From an uncultured Bacteroidales bacterium (GTDB lineage Bacteria; Bacteroidota; Bacteroidia; Bacteroidales; WCHB1-69): a DNA stretch of 47,732 nt. Positions 1-7,389 of this stretch are shown in pieces (positions within the stretch are counted from its first letter, which is position 1; each line of letters opens with the position of its first letter). The translations under genes and the position numbers were made by a program. Under the pieces are notes generated by a model. It was not told the DNA's origin. It saw nothing but the letters and a program-made list of their open reading frames with translations, and made no database searches. Where the stretch lies: NCBI GenBank assembly GCA_946413585.1, contig CAMKLG010000019.1, positions 1 through 47,732 of the forward strand, read 5' to 3'.

Positions 1-2
1 CG

Positions 3-98
3 CAGCTCAAGAAGGAGGGTCTCATCGAGTATGTGGGCAGCAAGAAGACGGGAGGCTACTGCGTGTGTGAAAAGGAAGCGATGAATGGGGAAATGTAG
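3..98 (+). CDS. C-terminal end of a winged-helix ATP-binding/RecG-like protein (partial)
   Basis: Only the last 31 residues are in the window; the gene begins before base 1. The visible tail reads LKKEGLIEYVGSKKTGGYCV and then ends after a few charged residues. A leucine-lysine rich helix followed by GLIxxVGSxKTGGY is how the C-terminal winged-helix domain ends in bacterial AlbA_2/RecG-C type ATP-binding proteins, which are putative transcriptional regulators common in Bacteroidota. The family call is inferred from this short tail alone, so function is tentative. The stop codon lies inside the left arm of the hairpin at 95-122. Confidence 0.5.
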   Translation, partial: QLKKEGLIEYVGSKKTGGYCVCEKEAMNGEM

Positions 99-122
99 GG
101 GCGAATCATTATTCGCCCCTAC
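95..122. repeat. Short perfect hairpin (dispersed palindrome family)
   Basis: A 12-bp stem, GTAGGGGCGAAT and its complement, closes a 4-nt CATT loop. It begins at the stop codon of the partial gene. Similar 30-nt hairpins occur at 11991-12020 and 34804-34833, all starting with (T)GTAG and ending CTAC(A). No T-run follows, so it is not a classical terminator. Confidence 0.75.
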
Positions 123-238
123 GGTACCGCATCCCGTTTTAAACCTCTTGGAAATCCAACCGTCTTACGCTCCAAAATAATGAACCGAAACCTATTCATA
201 AAATTTTTCACAGAGTGCGTAGAGATTCATAAAAAGTG

Positions 239-246
239 TATCTTTG
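239..246 (+). promoter_or_regulatory. Bacteroidota -7 promoter element for ferredoxin
   Basis: TATCTTTG matches the TAnnTTTG -7 consensus of the Bacteroidota primary sigma factor exactly. It lies 28 nt before the ferredoxin ATG at 275, so an upstream in-frame ATG at 236 overlaps the promoter and is not the start. Confidence 0.75.
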
Positions 247-274
247 CCGCTCAATCAACAACAAAAAAAGTATT

Positions 275-445
275 ATGGCTTACAAAATTAGTGAAGATCT
301 TTGCGCCGCTTGCGGAACTTGCATCGGCGAATGCCCTCAAGAGGCTATCTCTGAAGGCGCTGCTTACTCTATCAACCCTGATCTCTGCATCGAATGCGGT
401 GCATGCGCAGACGTTTGTCCTTGCGAAGCTATCAGCTTAGAGTAG
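275..445 (+). CDS. 2[4Fe-4S] ferredoxin
   Basis: A 56-residue cytoplasmic electron carrier. Two CxxCxxCxxxC clusters are visible, Cys10/13/16/20 and Cys38/41/44/48, each followed by Pro or a hydrophobic turn (CPQEAI, CPCEAI), the standard pattern for a bacterial clostridial-type ferredoxin with two [4Fe-4S] clusters. An extra Cys50 follows the second cluster. Size and symmetry match the family. The ATG at 275 is chosen because the only upstream in-frame ATG (236) lies inside the promoter. The gene appears monocistronic, with its own promoter at 239 and a terminator at 472. In anaerobes such ferredoxins serve pyruvate:ferredoxin oxidoreductase, hydrogenase or Rnf; the partner cannot be told from context. 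Confidence 0.93.
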   Translation: MAYKISEDLCAACGTCIGECPQEAISEGAAYSINPDLCIECGACADVCPCEAISLE

Positions 446-471
446 TAGTTAAACCCTTTGTTTAACCAAAC

Positions 472-502
472 AAAAAGAGGTGCGGATTCCGTACCTCTTT
501 TG
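472..502 (+). terminator. Rho-independent terminator after ferredoxin
   Basis: AAAAAGAGGTGCGG and CCGTACCTCTTTT form a stem with one mismatch around an ATT loop, flanked by A and T runs. It lies 27 nt after the ferredoxin stop and could work in both directions, since the next gene arrives on the minus strand. Confidence 0.75.
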
Positions 503-618
503 TGTTTGTTAGGGAAATAAGTATTCTGTTACGAACGAAGACCACGTATCAAACTGTTTTTGAGCCGCCCTTTTAGGGGCATGAAGCTCGGTAGCGGCGC
601 GGTGATTTTGCCGTGTGC

Positions 619-930
619 CTATAGTAGGAATTGCGCGGCAACGAAGCCGATGGCGCAGATGAATGTGGAAATCACAATGCCGCGGCCTGTCATGTCATAT
701 TTCAGCTTCAGCAGATAGTAGCGCAGAATGAACAGATTGGGAATCATCGCGATTAGGATGAATTTCGGGACCAAGATCTTGATCAGGTTGGGACTGTTCA
801 CCAACATTTGCGGGTTGGCGTGCATGATGAGCGCAAAGATGCCATATATGACACCGAATAACACCACAGGGATAATCAATCCCATAATCACACCTACAGC
901 GTAGGAATCTCTTCTAAGAAAGTCCATCAT
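619..930 (-). CDS. Small inner-membrane protein of unknown function
   Basis: This 103-residue protein has three hydrophobic stretches, about residues 11-36, 51-70 and 83-102, separated by short charged loops with KLKYDMTGRG between the second and third. That predicts a three-pass inner-membrane protein with no enzymatic motif. Its start overlaps the surE stop by four bases (ATGA), so it is probably translationally coupled to surE and last in that minus-strand unit. I do not recognise the family. A second Met directly follows the first, so the start is uncertain by one codon. Confidence 0.8.
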   Translation of the reverse strand: MMDFLRRDSYAVGVIMGLIIPVVLFGVIYGIFALIMHANPQMLVNSPNLIKILVPKFILIAMIPNLFILRYYLLKLKYDMTGRGIVISTFICAIGFVAAQFLL

Positions 931-1706
931 TGTTCTAAATACTTTAAGTTAGGAATATACTGATGTGCCGTTAAATCAAATTGTACGGGCTGCACTGAGA
1001 CGTAATGGTGTTGCAACGCCCATTCGCAGGTGTCTTCAGCCAACTCGTGGCGATCCAAACAACCGGTCAGCCAGTAGTATTTGCGGCCAAATGGGTCGAT
1101 GCGTTCCACTAAATCTTCGTGCCAAACACCGTGGCACTGGCGGGTCACTTTCACCCCTTTTATCTCCTCGATGGGCACTTTGGGTATGTTGACATTGAGG
1201 CAGATATACGGTGGAAGCCCCTTTTCAAGCACCTGTTCCACGATGGGTCGGCCGAAGTGGATCGCTGCCGAGAAGTCTGCATTGGGGGAAAAGTCTAACA
1301 GCGATATTCCGATGGCCGGAATGTTATCGAAGGTGGCTTCGATGGCAGCGGCCATCGTGCCAGAGTAAATCACGCTGACCGAAGAGTTGGAGCCATGGTT
1401 GATGCCGGAGAGTACCAAGTCGATTTTACGGTCGCGAAGCACTACCTTTCCGCCCAATTTCACGCAATCCACTGGCGTGCCGTTGGTTTTGTAGTAAGCG
1501 ATGCCATCTTCGTTTTTGTAGTTGGACAGCCGTAACGGTTCACTCATCGTGACCGCATGACCCATGCCAGACCGCGTCCGATCGGGCACCACTACCACGA
1601 CCTCACCCAGAGATTTGGCGATGGAAACCATCGCTTCCAAACCTTTGGCTTCGTAGCCGTCATCGTTGACCACCAGTATTAAAGGCTTCTTATTCATCAT
1701 TCGCAA
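927..1706 (-). CDS. surE: 5'/3'-nucleotidase SurE
   Basis: SurE is a metal-dependent phosphatase acting on nucleoside 5'- and 3'-monophosphates and short polyphosphates in the cytoplasm, linked to stationary-phase survival. The family signatures are all present: VNDDGYEAKG near the N-terminus with metal ligands Asp15 and Asp16, PDRTRSGMGHA with Ser46, TPVDCVKLG, and SGINHGSN with Asn103. Length (259) is usual. Residues 1, 3 and 4 are all Met, so the start may be a few codons later than 1706. The gene lies 18 nt after the C25 protease stop and overlaps the next membrane-protein gene by 4 nt. Confidence 0.95.
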   Translation of the reverse strand: MRMMNKKPLILVVNDDGYEAKGLEAMVSIAKSLGEVVVVVPDRTRSGMGHAVTMSEPLRLSNYKNEDGIAYYKTNGTPVDCVKLGGKVVLRDRKIDLVLSGINHGSNSSVSVIYSGTMAAAIEATFDNIPAIGISLLDFSPNADFSAAIHFGRPIVEQVLEKGLPPYICLNVNIPKVPIEEIKGVKVTRQCHGVWHEDLVERIDPFGRKYYWLTGCLDRHELAEDTCEWALQHHYVSVQPVQFDLTAHQYIPNLKYLEQ

Positions 1707-1724
1707 TTTTCAATGCCAAGAGAC

Positions 1725-4700
1725 TTATTTCTTGATAATTTTGGTTGTTTGAACGTGATGTTGGTTGTCTTCCATGTTTAATAGGTAAATGCCAGTCGCT
1801 AAATTTCTAACATCTATTTCTGTATGGTTGTCAAACAAGCGACCGCCTTGAAGAAGTTTTCCATTCATGTTGAACAGTTGGTAAGAGCAATTCTGGATGT
1901 TATCGTTCAATTGTACATGTATGAAATCTGTGGTCGGGTTCGGCCAAATGGAAGCAGCCAGTGTGTTTTGGGTGAAATCATCCACACTCATGGCTGAGTT
2001 CAACCTGCCGCAAGGGAAAGCGATGAAGTCGATATATGCGCAGTCTTCACCTTCAGAATAGTAGTTGTCTTTGGAATAAGTCCAACTGAATTCGTGTTCG
2101 CCTTCACTCACATAGAAGACGGCTCGCGTCCAACCGATATTACCGCTCCATTGCCCCTCTCTTCTACCATCTATTCTAAAGGTAAGTTTATCATAGCTTT
2201 CTTCGCTGGAAACTTTGAAATAGAAAGAAATCGAATCATTTACATCTGATTCGTAGTTGATGCTCAAAGTAGTGTTACCATTGCTGGAAATATTGCCTGA
2301 TTTTGCGCAATAGTTGCCTTCGTATGGATTGTTTGAGGAAATCATCCAAGCTTTATTGCTGTTGTTCTGCCATTCCATAAAGGTGAAATCGCTCGTTTCC
2401 CAGTCTTCGATTACGGCACCGATTTTGAGAAGAATGTAACTCGTGTCAACATAGTTGTCAACGTTGTAAATGGCTCTCAGATATGTCAATGTTGGTTCCA
2501 GGATAGTGTCTTTTACCGTCATCATAAACGAGACGATAGTTTCACCACGAACATCGATTTGTGGAATGTCGGCCGTGTAGCTGGAAAGGGTAATATCATC
2601 GGCAGGATTATTCAGCGTGAAAGTGCCAGGCAATGCCTCCATGTTTCCGAGATTGGTCAATCTGATATGGTAAAGGAAAGTTTCACCAAAATCTATTCTA
2701 TGATTACTATTTCCTTCAGTAGTATCATCTACATAGCCAGACAAAATTTTCGGAGCAGGAGCATAAAGATTGATGCTTTTGTCTTGATTTATTGTATCGT
2801 TATTGTAAATCAGGCGGATATGGAAGATTGCATTATGAGAGGCAGGAATAATATCAGAAACTTTGAAGGAGATGGATTGGTTGGATACTGTTGCCTCTGG
2901 AGCGATAGAGTCAATGTTGATAGTGGTGGAATATAAAGTGATGTAGGGGTCGTCAGAAGAGATTTCAACACGCACGTTATTGGCGGTAGCTCCGCCGACA
3001 TTGGTGAGTTCAGGGGACATCAAAAGGGTTTCACCGTACTCAGCCAAGCCGTTGGCACTATGGTTGTTTTCAGGGGTAATCTGTTCTGTTAAATTTATAT
3101 TGCCCACAAAAATAAAAGGATCTTCATTGGGAATGAATATGATGTTGCCTTCAAAGGGCAGATAATTAGGCGCAGTGGCCAGTACTTGAAGTGTGTCAAG
3201 TGGTGAAAAGATTTCTTCAAAAGTAATGGTACATTCTCCATTGACGATTCTTCCGATACCAATGATTTCTGCGTTTTTCGTCACCGTAATTTTTGCGTTT
3301 TCAACGGCGGATGAGAAAGTTGCTGTTGGTACGCCCAGCGGAAGAATTTCATTGTACGAAACGAGTAATTCTTGCGGTTCGGCAGTGCGCATTAGCAATG
3401 TGGGATCGCCAAAAAGAATCCATGTGCGGGTAACGTCCACATCATTGTAAACGTCGAGCATTTTGATTAATCCGTTGAAGAACATGCCGCCGTAAGTGAA
3501 TTTTTGATTCTCCGGTGTAGTGCCGATAAGCATGTCGATCATGGCATCCTGTGCACACATGGGCGAGTTCCACGGCTGGCTGATGGTGGAACCTACAAAA
3601 CCGACAGCACCGGAGGGCTCGCCGTTGTCTGTCGCGCGCAACCAAGATTCGGCAAAGCAAATTCCCGCATCGTATTCACCATTCAAGCAAGCCACAGAAA
3701 TGACGAACGGCAACTTGCCAACATTCGTCAATGCGTTGACATTGTTGTTGTTGAAGTTTGAAGTGCCCCAACTGCTCGTTGAACCGTGACCGCAATAATT
3801 GATGATACCCACGCCATTGTTAACGCCATTAGCCACCATGGTAGCCGTTGGATTTCCATTATTGTCCAAACCGCCTTGACTGCCTTCAAAAAGCTCATAA
3901 CCAGAAGTATAAGTATAAGACAATAGCTTGTTGTCAATATTCCGGATATGTTGGTAGTCATATTCGTTTTCGTCGCCGGGACCCTCGTCAGAGGCAATGC
4001 CCATGAATGACGTGAAGTGAGAGGCATCTGACGGATTTTGTTCGTATTCAATGAAACGTTGCACTTGCGTTTCCACCTGTGCGACGTTTTCAGCGGAGAT
4101 CTTGCCCAAAATAATGTCAGGATAAGAATCGTTGCCCACAATCTCTGTCAAATAGTTGTCTGATTTGCTCCCGCTGATCGTAGGGGTAGGAAACTGGGAA
4201 TTGTCGCCCACAATAATGACAAAAGCAAGATTATGGTTATTGTAATAGTCTGATATGTAATTCTTTATAGCATTAGCATTTCCGCCAGCAGTAGCCACAG
4301 AAACGATTTCTGTGTTAAAGCCGTTGCGGATTTTCCAATCCACGTAGGGTTGCATAGCTTCCATGAAGTTTTCGGGCGCTATGATAAGGATGTCGCCCTC
4401 CTCTTCGATATTTGTGCCGCGCAATGCCTTGTAGTTCAGAAATTGGTGTGCATAAACAGCATCAAAAGTGCGATTGTTTTTGACAGGGACGGATAAGGAT
4501 TTGGTGCTATTGAATGTTATCTTGACCGTCATGGAAGAGTAAATTTTCAGGGTTTGCGTCATAGGATTATAGTCAAAGGGGTAAACCTTGAAACTCATTC
4601 CTTGGAAGTCACGTAGCTGGTATTGGTTGTCCGGAACGATATTCTTGCCAACCAAGAATTTGTTGGTCTGGTAATCTTGATTGGTGGTATAGGCGACAGT

Positions 4701-5072
4701 GGCCGGGTCCACGTTGCGGTAGATTTTACCTTTGGATGGAGCAAGTGCAAAATGCTCAATAGTAGTATATTGCGCATCCAAAATCTCCGTTTTGGGGCTA
4801 CTGCCTTCCGGGATGATGAGCGAAAAGGCGGTTTGCAGCAGCTCGGGACTTCCCGCTTTCAACACGGGGTAGGCATCTGCCATGTGCAGTTTTTGCATTT
4901 CTGTGCCGTTCACAGAAACGGTTTCTGTCTGGTAGGTGCCAAAATCCACCCGCACTACCGCTTCATTTTGGTTGGAACTCAGTAGTGTGTAGCTGATGTT
5001 TTGTGCTTGCGCGACCGTCGCCATCCCCAGGATAACGGCCAAGATGATTGTCGTTTTTTTGATGATGTTCAT
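1725..5072 (-). CDS. Secreted gingipain-like C25 cysteine protease with T9SS sorting domain
   Basis: A 1,115-residue exported protein. An N-terminal signal peptide (hydrophobic core, cut after VAQA) precedes a propeptide-like region. The peptidase C25 core spans about residues 245-570 and contains NYCGHGS with presumptive catalytic His429 and SVACLNG with Cys462, the His-Cys dyad of gingipains. An Ig-like segment and CARDB-like repeats follow, then a cleaved-adhesin/MAM-like jelly roll near 910-1030. The end (IWPNPTTDFIHVQL to KIIKK) is a type-A T9SS C-terminal domain, so the protein should cross the outer membrane and be anchored or released. The ATG at 5072 is chosen because it begins the signal peptide; a longer reading frame to 5150 only translates the upstream tandem repeat. 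Substrate is unknown. Confidence 0.92.
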   Translation of the reverse strand: MNIIKKTTIILAVILGMATVAQAQNISYTLLSSNQNEAVVRVDFGTYQTETVSVNGTEMQKLHMADAYPVLKAGSPELLQTAFSLIIPEGSSPKTEILDAQYTTIEHFALAPSKGKIYRNVDPATVAYTTNQDYQTNKFLVGKNIVPDNQYQLRDFQGMSFKVYPFDYNPMTQTLKIYSSMTVKITFNSTKSLSVPVKNNRTFDAVYAHQFLNYKALRGTNIEEEGDILIIAPENFMEAMQPYVDWKIRNGFNTEIVSVATAGGNANAIKNYISDYYNNHNLAFVIIVGDNSQFPTPTISGSKSDNYLTEIVGNDSYPDIILGKISAENVAQVETQVQRFIEYEQNPSDASHFTSFMGIASDEGPGDENEYDYQHIRNIDNKLLSYTYTSGYELFEGSQGGLDNNGNPTATMVANGVNNGVGIINYCGHGSTSSWGTSNFNNNNVNALTNVGKLPFVISVACLNGEYDAGICFAESWLRATDNGEPSGAVGFVGSTISQPWNSPMCAQDAMIDMLIGTTPENQKFTYGGMFFNGLIKMLDVYNDVDVTRTWILFGDPTLLMRTAEPQELLVSYNEILPLGVPTATFSSAVENAKITVTKNAEIIGIGRIVNGECTITFEEIFSPLDTLQVLATAPNYLPFEGNIIFIPNEDPFIFVGNINLTEQITPENNHSANGLAEYGETLLMSPELTNVGGATANNVRVEISSDDPYITLYSTTINIDSIAPEATVSNQSISFKVSDIIPASHNAIFHIRLIYNNDTINQDKSINLYAPAPKILSGYVDDTTEGNSNHRIDFGETFLYHIRLTNLGNMEALPGTFTLNNPADDITLSSYTADIPQIDVRGETIVSFMMTVKDTILEPTLTYLRAIYNVDNYVDTSYILLKIGAVIEDWETSDFTFMEWQNNSNKAWMISSNNPYEGNYCAKSGNISSNGNTTLSINYESDVNDSISFYFKVSSEESYDKLTFRIDGRREGQWSGNIGWTRAVFYVSEGEHEFSWTYSKDNYYSEGEDCAYIDFIAFPCGRLNSAMSVDDFTQNTLAASIWPNPTTDFIHVQLNDNIQNCSYQLFNMNGKLLQGGRLFDNHTEIDVRNLATGIYLLNMEDNQHHVQTTKIIKK

Positions 5073-5086
5073 ATTTTTAGGTTTTG

Positions 5087-5272
5087 CCCCCCACGCTGCG
5101 CTCCTTGGTGGCTTTGACGGGGCTGTTTTGCTTTGAGAGCTAACCCCCACACTGCGCTCCTTGGTGGCTTTGACGGGGCTGTTTTGCTTTGAGAGCTAAC
5201 CCCCACACTGCGCTCCTTGGTGGCTTTGATGGGGCTGTTTTGCTTTGAGAGCTAACCCCCACACTGCGCTCC
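5087..5272. repeat. 56-bp tandem repeat upstream of the C25 protease
   Basis: Unit marker CTCCTTGGTGG recurs at 5101, 5157 and 5213, and a diverged CTCCTTCGTCG at 5269, giving an exact 56-bp period and about 3.3 copies that are near-identical (one GAC/GAT difference). Each unit contains ACACTGCGCTCC and GAGAGCTAACCCCC. The last unit runs into the dispersed element at 5251-5330, from which the array looks amplified. It occupies the 5' leader of the protease gene. Confidence 0.9.
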
Positions 5273-5330
5273 TTCGTCGCTTGTGTGGGGTTATTAGCAC
5301 TTCGTGCGTTTTGTCCCTTCGGGACTGCTT
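5251..5330. repeat. Dispersed multi-hairpin element, copy 1
   Basis: On the plus strand it has three successive inverted repeats: CCCCACAC...GTGTGGGG, GCACTTCGTGC, and GTCCCTTCGGGAC. A homologous copy lies at 42276-42346, sharing CTTCGTGCGTTTTGTCCC followed by TTCGGGACTGCT. Both copies begin about 20 nt after a minus-strand stop codon and precede the next minus-strand gene. Confidence 0.85.
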
Positions 5331-5348
5331 AAGGAATATTTTTTTATG

Positions 5349-6581
5349 TTATTTCAGATTCTCGACGGCCGTTTTGATGCGTTTGCAGGCTTCAATGAGG
5401 CGGTCTTCAGAGGTGGCGTAGGAGAGACGGATGCAGTCGTCGTCGCCGAAAGCGGTACCTTGCACAGTGGATACGCTGGCATCCAGGAGGATGTAGAATG
5501 CGAGGTCAGTGGAGTTTTCGATGACGGTTTTCTTATATTCGGCAGCGAATTTAGAGCCTGCGGGTACCTGTTTGCCAAAAAGACTGCTCACTTTCGGGAA
5601 GAAATAGAATGCACCTTGCGGCAGGGTCACTTCAAAACCCGGAATTTCTTTAAGCAGTCCGTACACCAAGTCGCGGCGTTTCAGGAAGGTGTCGCGCATG
5701 GAGAGGATGTCCTTGGAAGTTTTCGGATCCATTTCCATGGCTCTCAGCGCAGCACGTTGGGAGATGGAACCAGTAGCAGATGTGATTTGTCCTTGCAGTT
5801 TGTTGCAAGCCTTAGCCACTTCCACGGGAGCACCGATGAAGCCGATACGCCAACCGGTCATGGCAAAGCCTTTCGCCACACCGTTAACTGTAATCACTTG
5901 ATCTTTAATGAAATCGAATTGAGCAATACTTTCGTGACCGCCTACAAAATTGATATGTTCGTAAATTTCGTCCGACAAAATCATCATTTGCGGGTGTTTA
6001 ACAACCACTTCCGCAATGGCGCGGAGTTCTTCCTTGGAGTAAATCATACCCGTAGGATTTGACGGGCTACTGAACATTAACAGTTTGGTTTTCGGAGTGA
6101 TAGCAGCCTCCAGTTGTGCTGGGGTAATCTTGAAATTGTTCTCGATTTTGCAGGGAACATAAACGGGTATGCCTTCTGCCATTTGTGCGATGGCGCGATA
6201 GGAAACCCAATACGGAGTAGGAATAATCACTTCGTCGCCTGGATTTACCAGTGCCATAACGGCCTGATAAATAGATTGTTTACCACCAGTGGAAACGACA
6301 ATCTGCTGCGGAGAGTAGTCAAGGTTGTTATCTCTTTTGAATTTATTGCTGATTGCTTTCAGCAGGTCAGCATAACCGGGAACCGGCGGATAATGAGTGA
6401 AATTATCATCGATAGCCTGTTTGGCGTACTCTTTCACCGTTTCAGGCGTATTAAAATCAGGTTCCCCGATGCTCAAACTGATGACATCCTGACCTTTTTC
6501 CTTTAATTCACGTGCCAATGCGGTCATGGCTAACGTTTCTGATGCTGGCATATCCAGCACTCTTTTTGAAATTCTTTCCAT
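5349..6581 (-). CDS. aspC: Pyridoxal-phosphate aminotransferase, aspartate aminotransferase type
   Basis: A 410-residue fold-type I, class I/II aminotransferase that transfers the amino group between aspartate (or similar) and 2-oxoglutarate in the cytoplasm. Visible landmarks are SIGEPDFNTP, the cofactor loop STGGKQSIY, PYWVSY stacking Tyr, SPSNPTG (Asn175), SDEIYEHI (Asp204, Tyr207), the Schiff-base lysine in NGVAKGFAMTGWRIG (Lys237, Arg245), and a C-terminal IRLSYATS Arg that binds the substrate carboxylate. The ATG at 6581 is preferred over an upstream in-frame ATG at 6620, which overlaps the promoter at 6618. Substrate range within the family is not certain from sequence. Confidence 0.9.
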   Translation of the reverse strand: MERISKRVLDMPASETLAMTALARELKEKGQDVISLSIGEPDFNTPETVKEYAKQAIDDNFTHYPPVPGYADLLKAISNKFKRDNNLDYSPQQIVVSTGGKQSIYQAVMALVNPGDEVIIPTPYWVSYRAIAQMAEGIPVYVPCKIENNFKITPAQLEAAITPKTKLLMFSSPSNPTGMIYSKEELRAIAEVVVKHPQMMILSDEIYEHINFVGGHESIAQFDFIKDQVITVNGVAKGFAMTGWRIGFIGAPVEVAKACNKLQGQITSATGSISQRAALRAMEMDPKTSKDILSMRDTFLKRRDLVYGLLKEIPGFEVTLPQGAFYFFPKVSSLFGKQVPAGSKFAAEYKKTVIENSTDLAFYILLDASVSTVQGTAFGDDDCIRLSYATSEDRLIEACKRIKTAVENLK

Positions 6582-6617
6582 ATTATAAGATGTTTTATTT
6601 ATTTCTGTTAGCGGCGG

Positions 6618-6625
6618 CAAATGTA
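6618..6625 (-). promoter_or_regulatory. -7 promoter element for the aminotransferase gene
   Basis: Read on the minus strand the bases are TACATTTG, matching TAnnTTTG. It lies 37 nt upstream of the ATG at 6581. Confidence 0.6.
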
Positions 6626-6716
6626 CACAAATTTCGAATACACGCAGACCGGTGAAATCATACAGCAGAGACGTGACGTGCCCTGTATCTACTATTCGTT
6701 GAATCCGAAAATTTTT

Positions 6717-6724
6717 TATTTTTG
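6717..6724 (+). promoter_or_regulatory. -7 promoter element for tRNA-Arg
   Basis: TATTTTTG matches TAnnTTTG and lies 17 nt before the tRNA 5' end, as expected for a short tRNA leader. Confidence 0.65.
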
Positions 6725-6740
6725 CCGCCCTGTTTTCATG

Positions 6741-6810
6741 GTCCTGTAGTTCAATGGATAGAACGAAAGTTTCCTAAACTTTAAATTTGGGTTCGATTCC
6801 CAGCGGGACT
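6741..6810 (+). tRNA. tRNA-Arg (anticodon CCT)
   Basis: Cloverleaf read by eye: acceptor GTCCTGT pairs with GCGGGAC (with G-U pairs), anticodon stem AAAGT/ACTTT closes the loop TTCCTAA giving anticodon CCT (codon AGG), and the T arm is TGGG-TTCGATT-CCCA. CCA is not encoded. It is convergent with lptC, which ends 7 nt downstream on the other strand. Confidence 0.93.
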
Positions 6811-6816
6811 ACAAAA

Positions 6817-7383
6817 TTAGAAGTCGTATCCAGTCATTTCTCCATGCGGATGAATGATGGTGTAGCGGGTGAACCGTTCGTCGGCATCGAAACCGTCACC
6901 GTAGTTGACGGAACCGTCGCTCTTTACCTGTCTCACTGGCTGGGTGGAGTAAATGATGCGCTGCCGTTGATCCCAAATCACTTCATTAGTTATCACAGAA
7001 TCTCCACTGACTAGGTCGTAAATGATGACATTGTCGGTGGCTTTGAAGAGCTTGTTGTTGATTTGGCAGGCGTATTTGGCCGTGATGATGGCTTGCTTCC
7101 GCCCATAATCGTTAAAGGAAATGACTTTGATTCCCTCGGGACAGTCCATATATGTGGTGTCTTCAGAACTGTAACGGTTGAGTCTTGGTGCGTTGACGAT
7201 GAAGTTGATACGACCGGAGTCGCTGACGGTAATCATCATGTTTTCTGCCGATTCGTCTGGGAATTTCCCTTGATATTCCAGCAATTGAGCTTTGTTGCCT
7301 GAGGATTTACAAGCAGCAAAAAGCATCATAATGCACGAGGCGATTATGATGCTTTGAGCGTAGTATTTTGGTTTGAAAACCAT
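6817..7383 (-). CDS. lptC: LPS-export lipoprotein LptC
   Basis: LptC is the bitopic or lipid-anchored component that takes lipopolysaccharide from the LptBFG inner-membrane ABC transporter to the periplasmic LptA bridge. This 188-residue protein has a signal sequence ending in a lipobox (LFAAC, Cys around residue 24), so it is a lipoprotein as is common for Bacteroidota LptC. The rest is the beta-rich OstA-like fold: VSDSGRINFIVNAPRLNRY, a Tyr/Asp-rich turn (EDTTYMDCPEGI), AIITAKYACQ, and a C-terminal RYTIIHPHGEM. It starts 6 nt after the TPR-protein stop, so they share a transcript. Confidence 0.85.
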   Translation of the reverse strand: MVFKPKYYAQSIIIASCIMMLFAACKSSGNKAQLLEYQGKFPDESAENMMITVSDSGRINFIVNAPRLNRYSSEDTTYMDCPEGIKVISFNDYGRKQAIITAKYACQINNKLFKATDNVIIYDLVSGDSVITNEVIWDQRQRIIYSTQPVRQVKSDGSVNYGDGFDADERFTRYTIIHPHGEMTGYDF

Positions 7384-7389
7384 TCGATT

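Noticed and set aside
5073-5150. N-terminal extension of the C25 protease
   Set aside because: The added residues translate the 56-bp tandem repeat and would bury the signal peptide.
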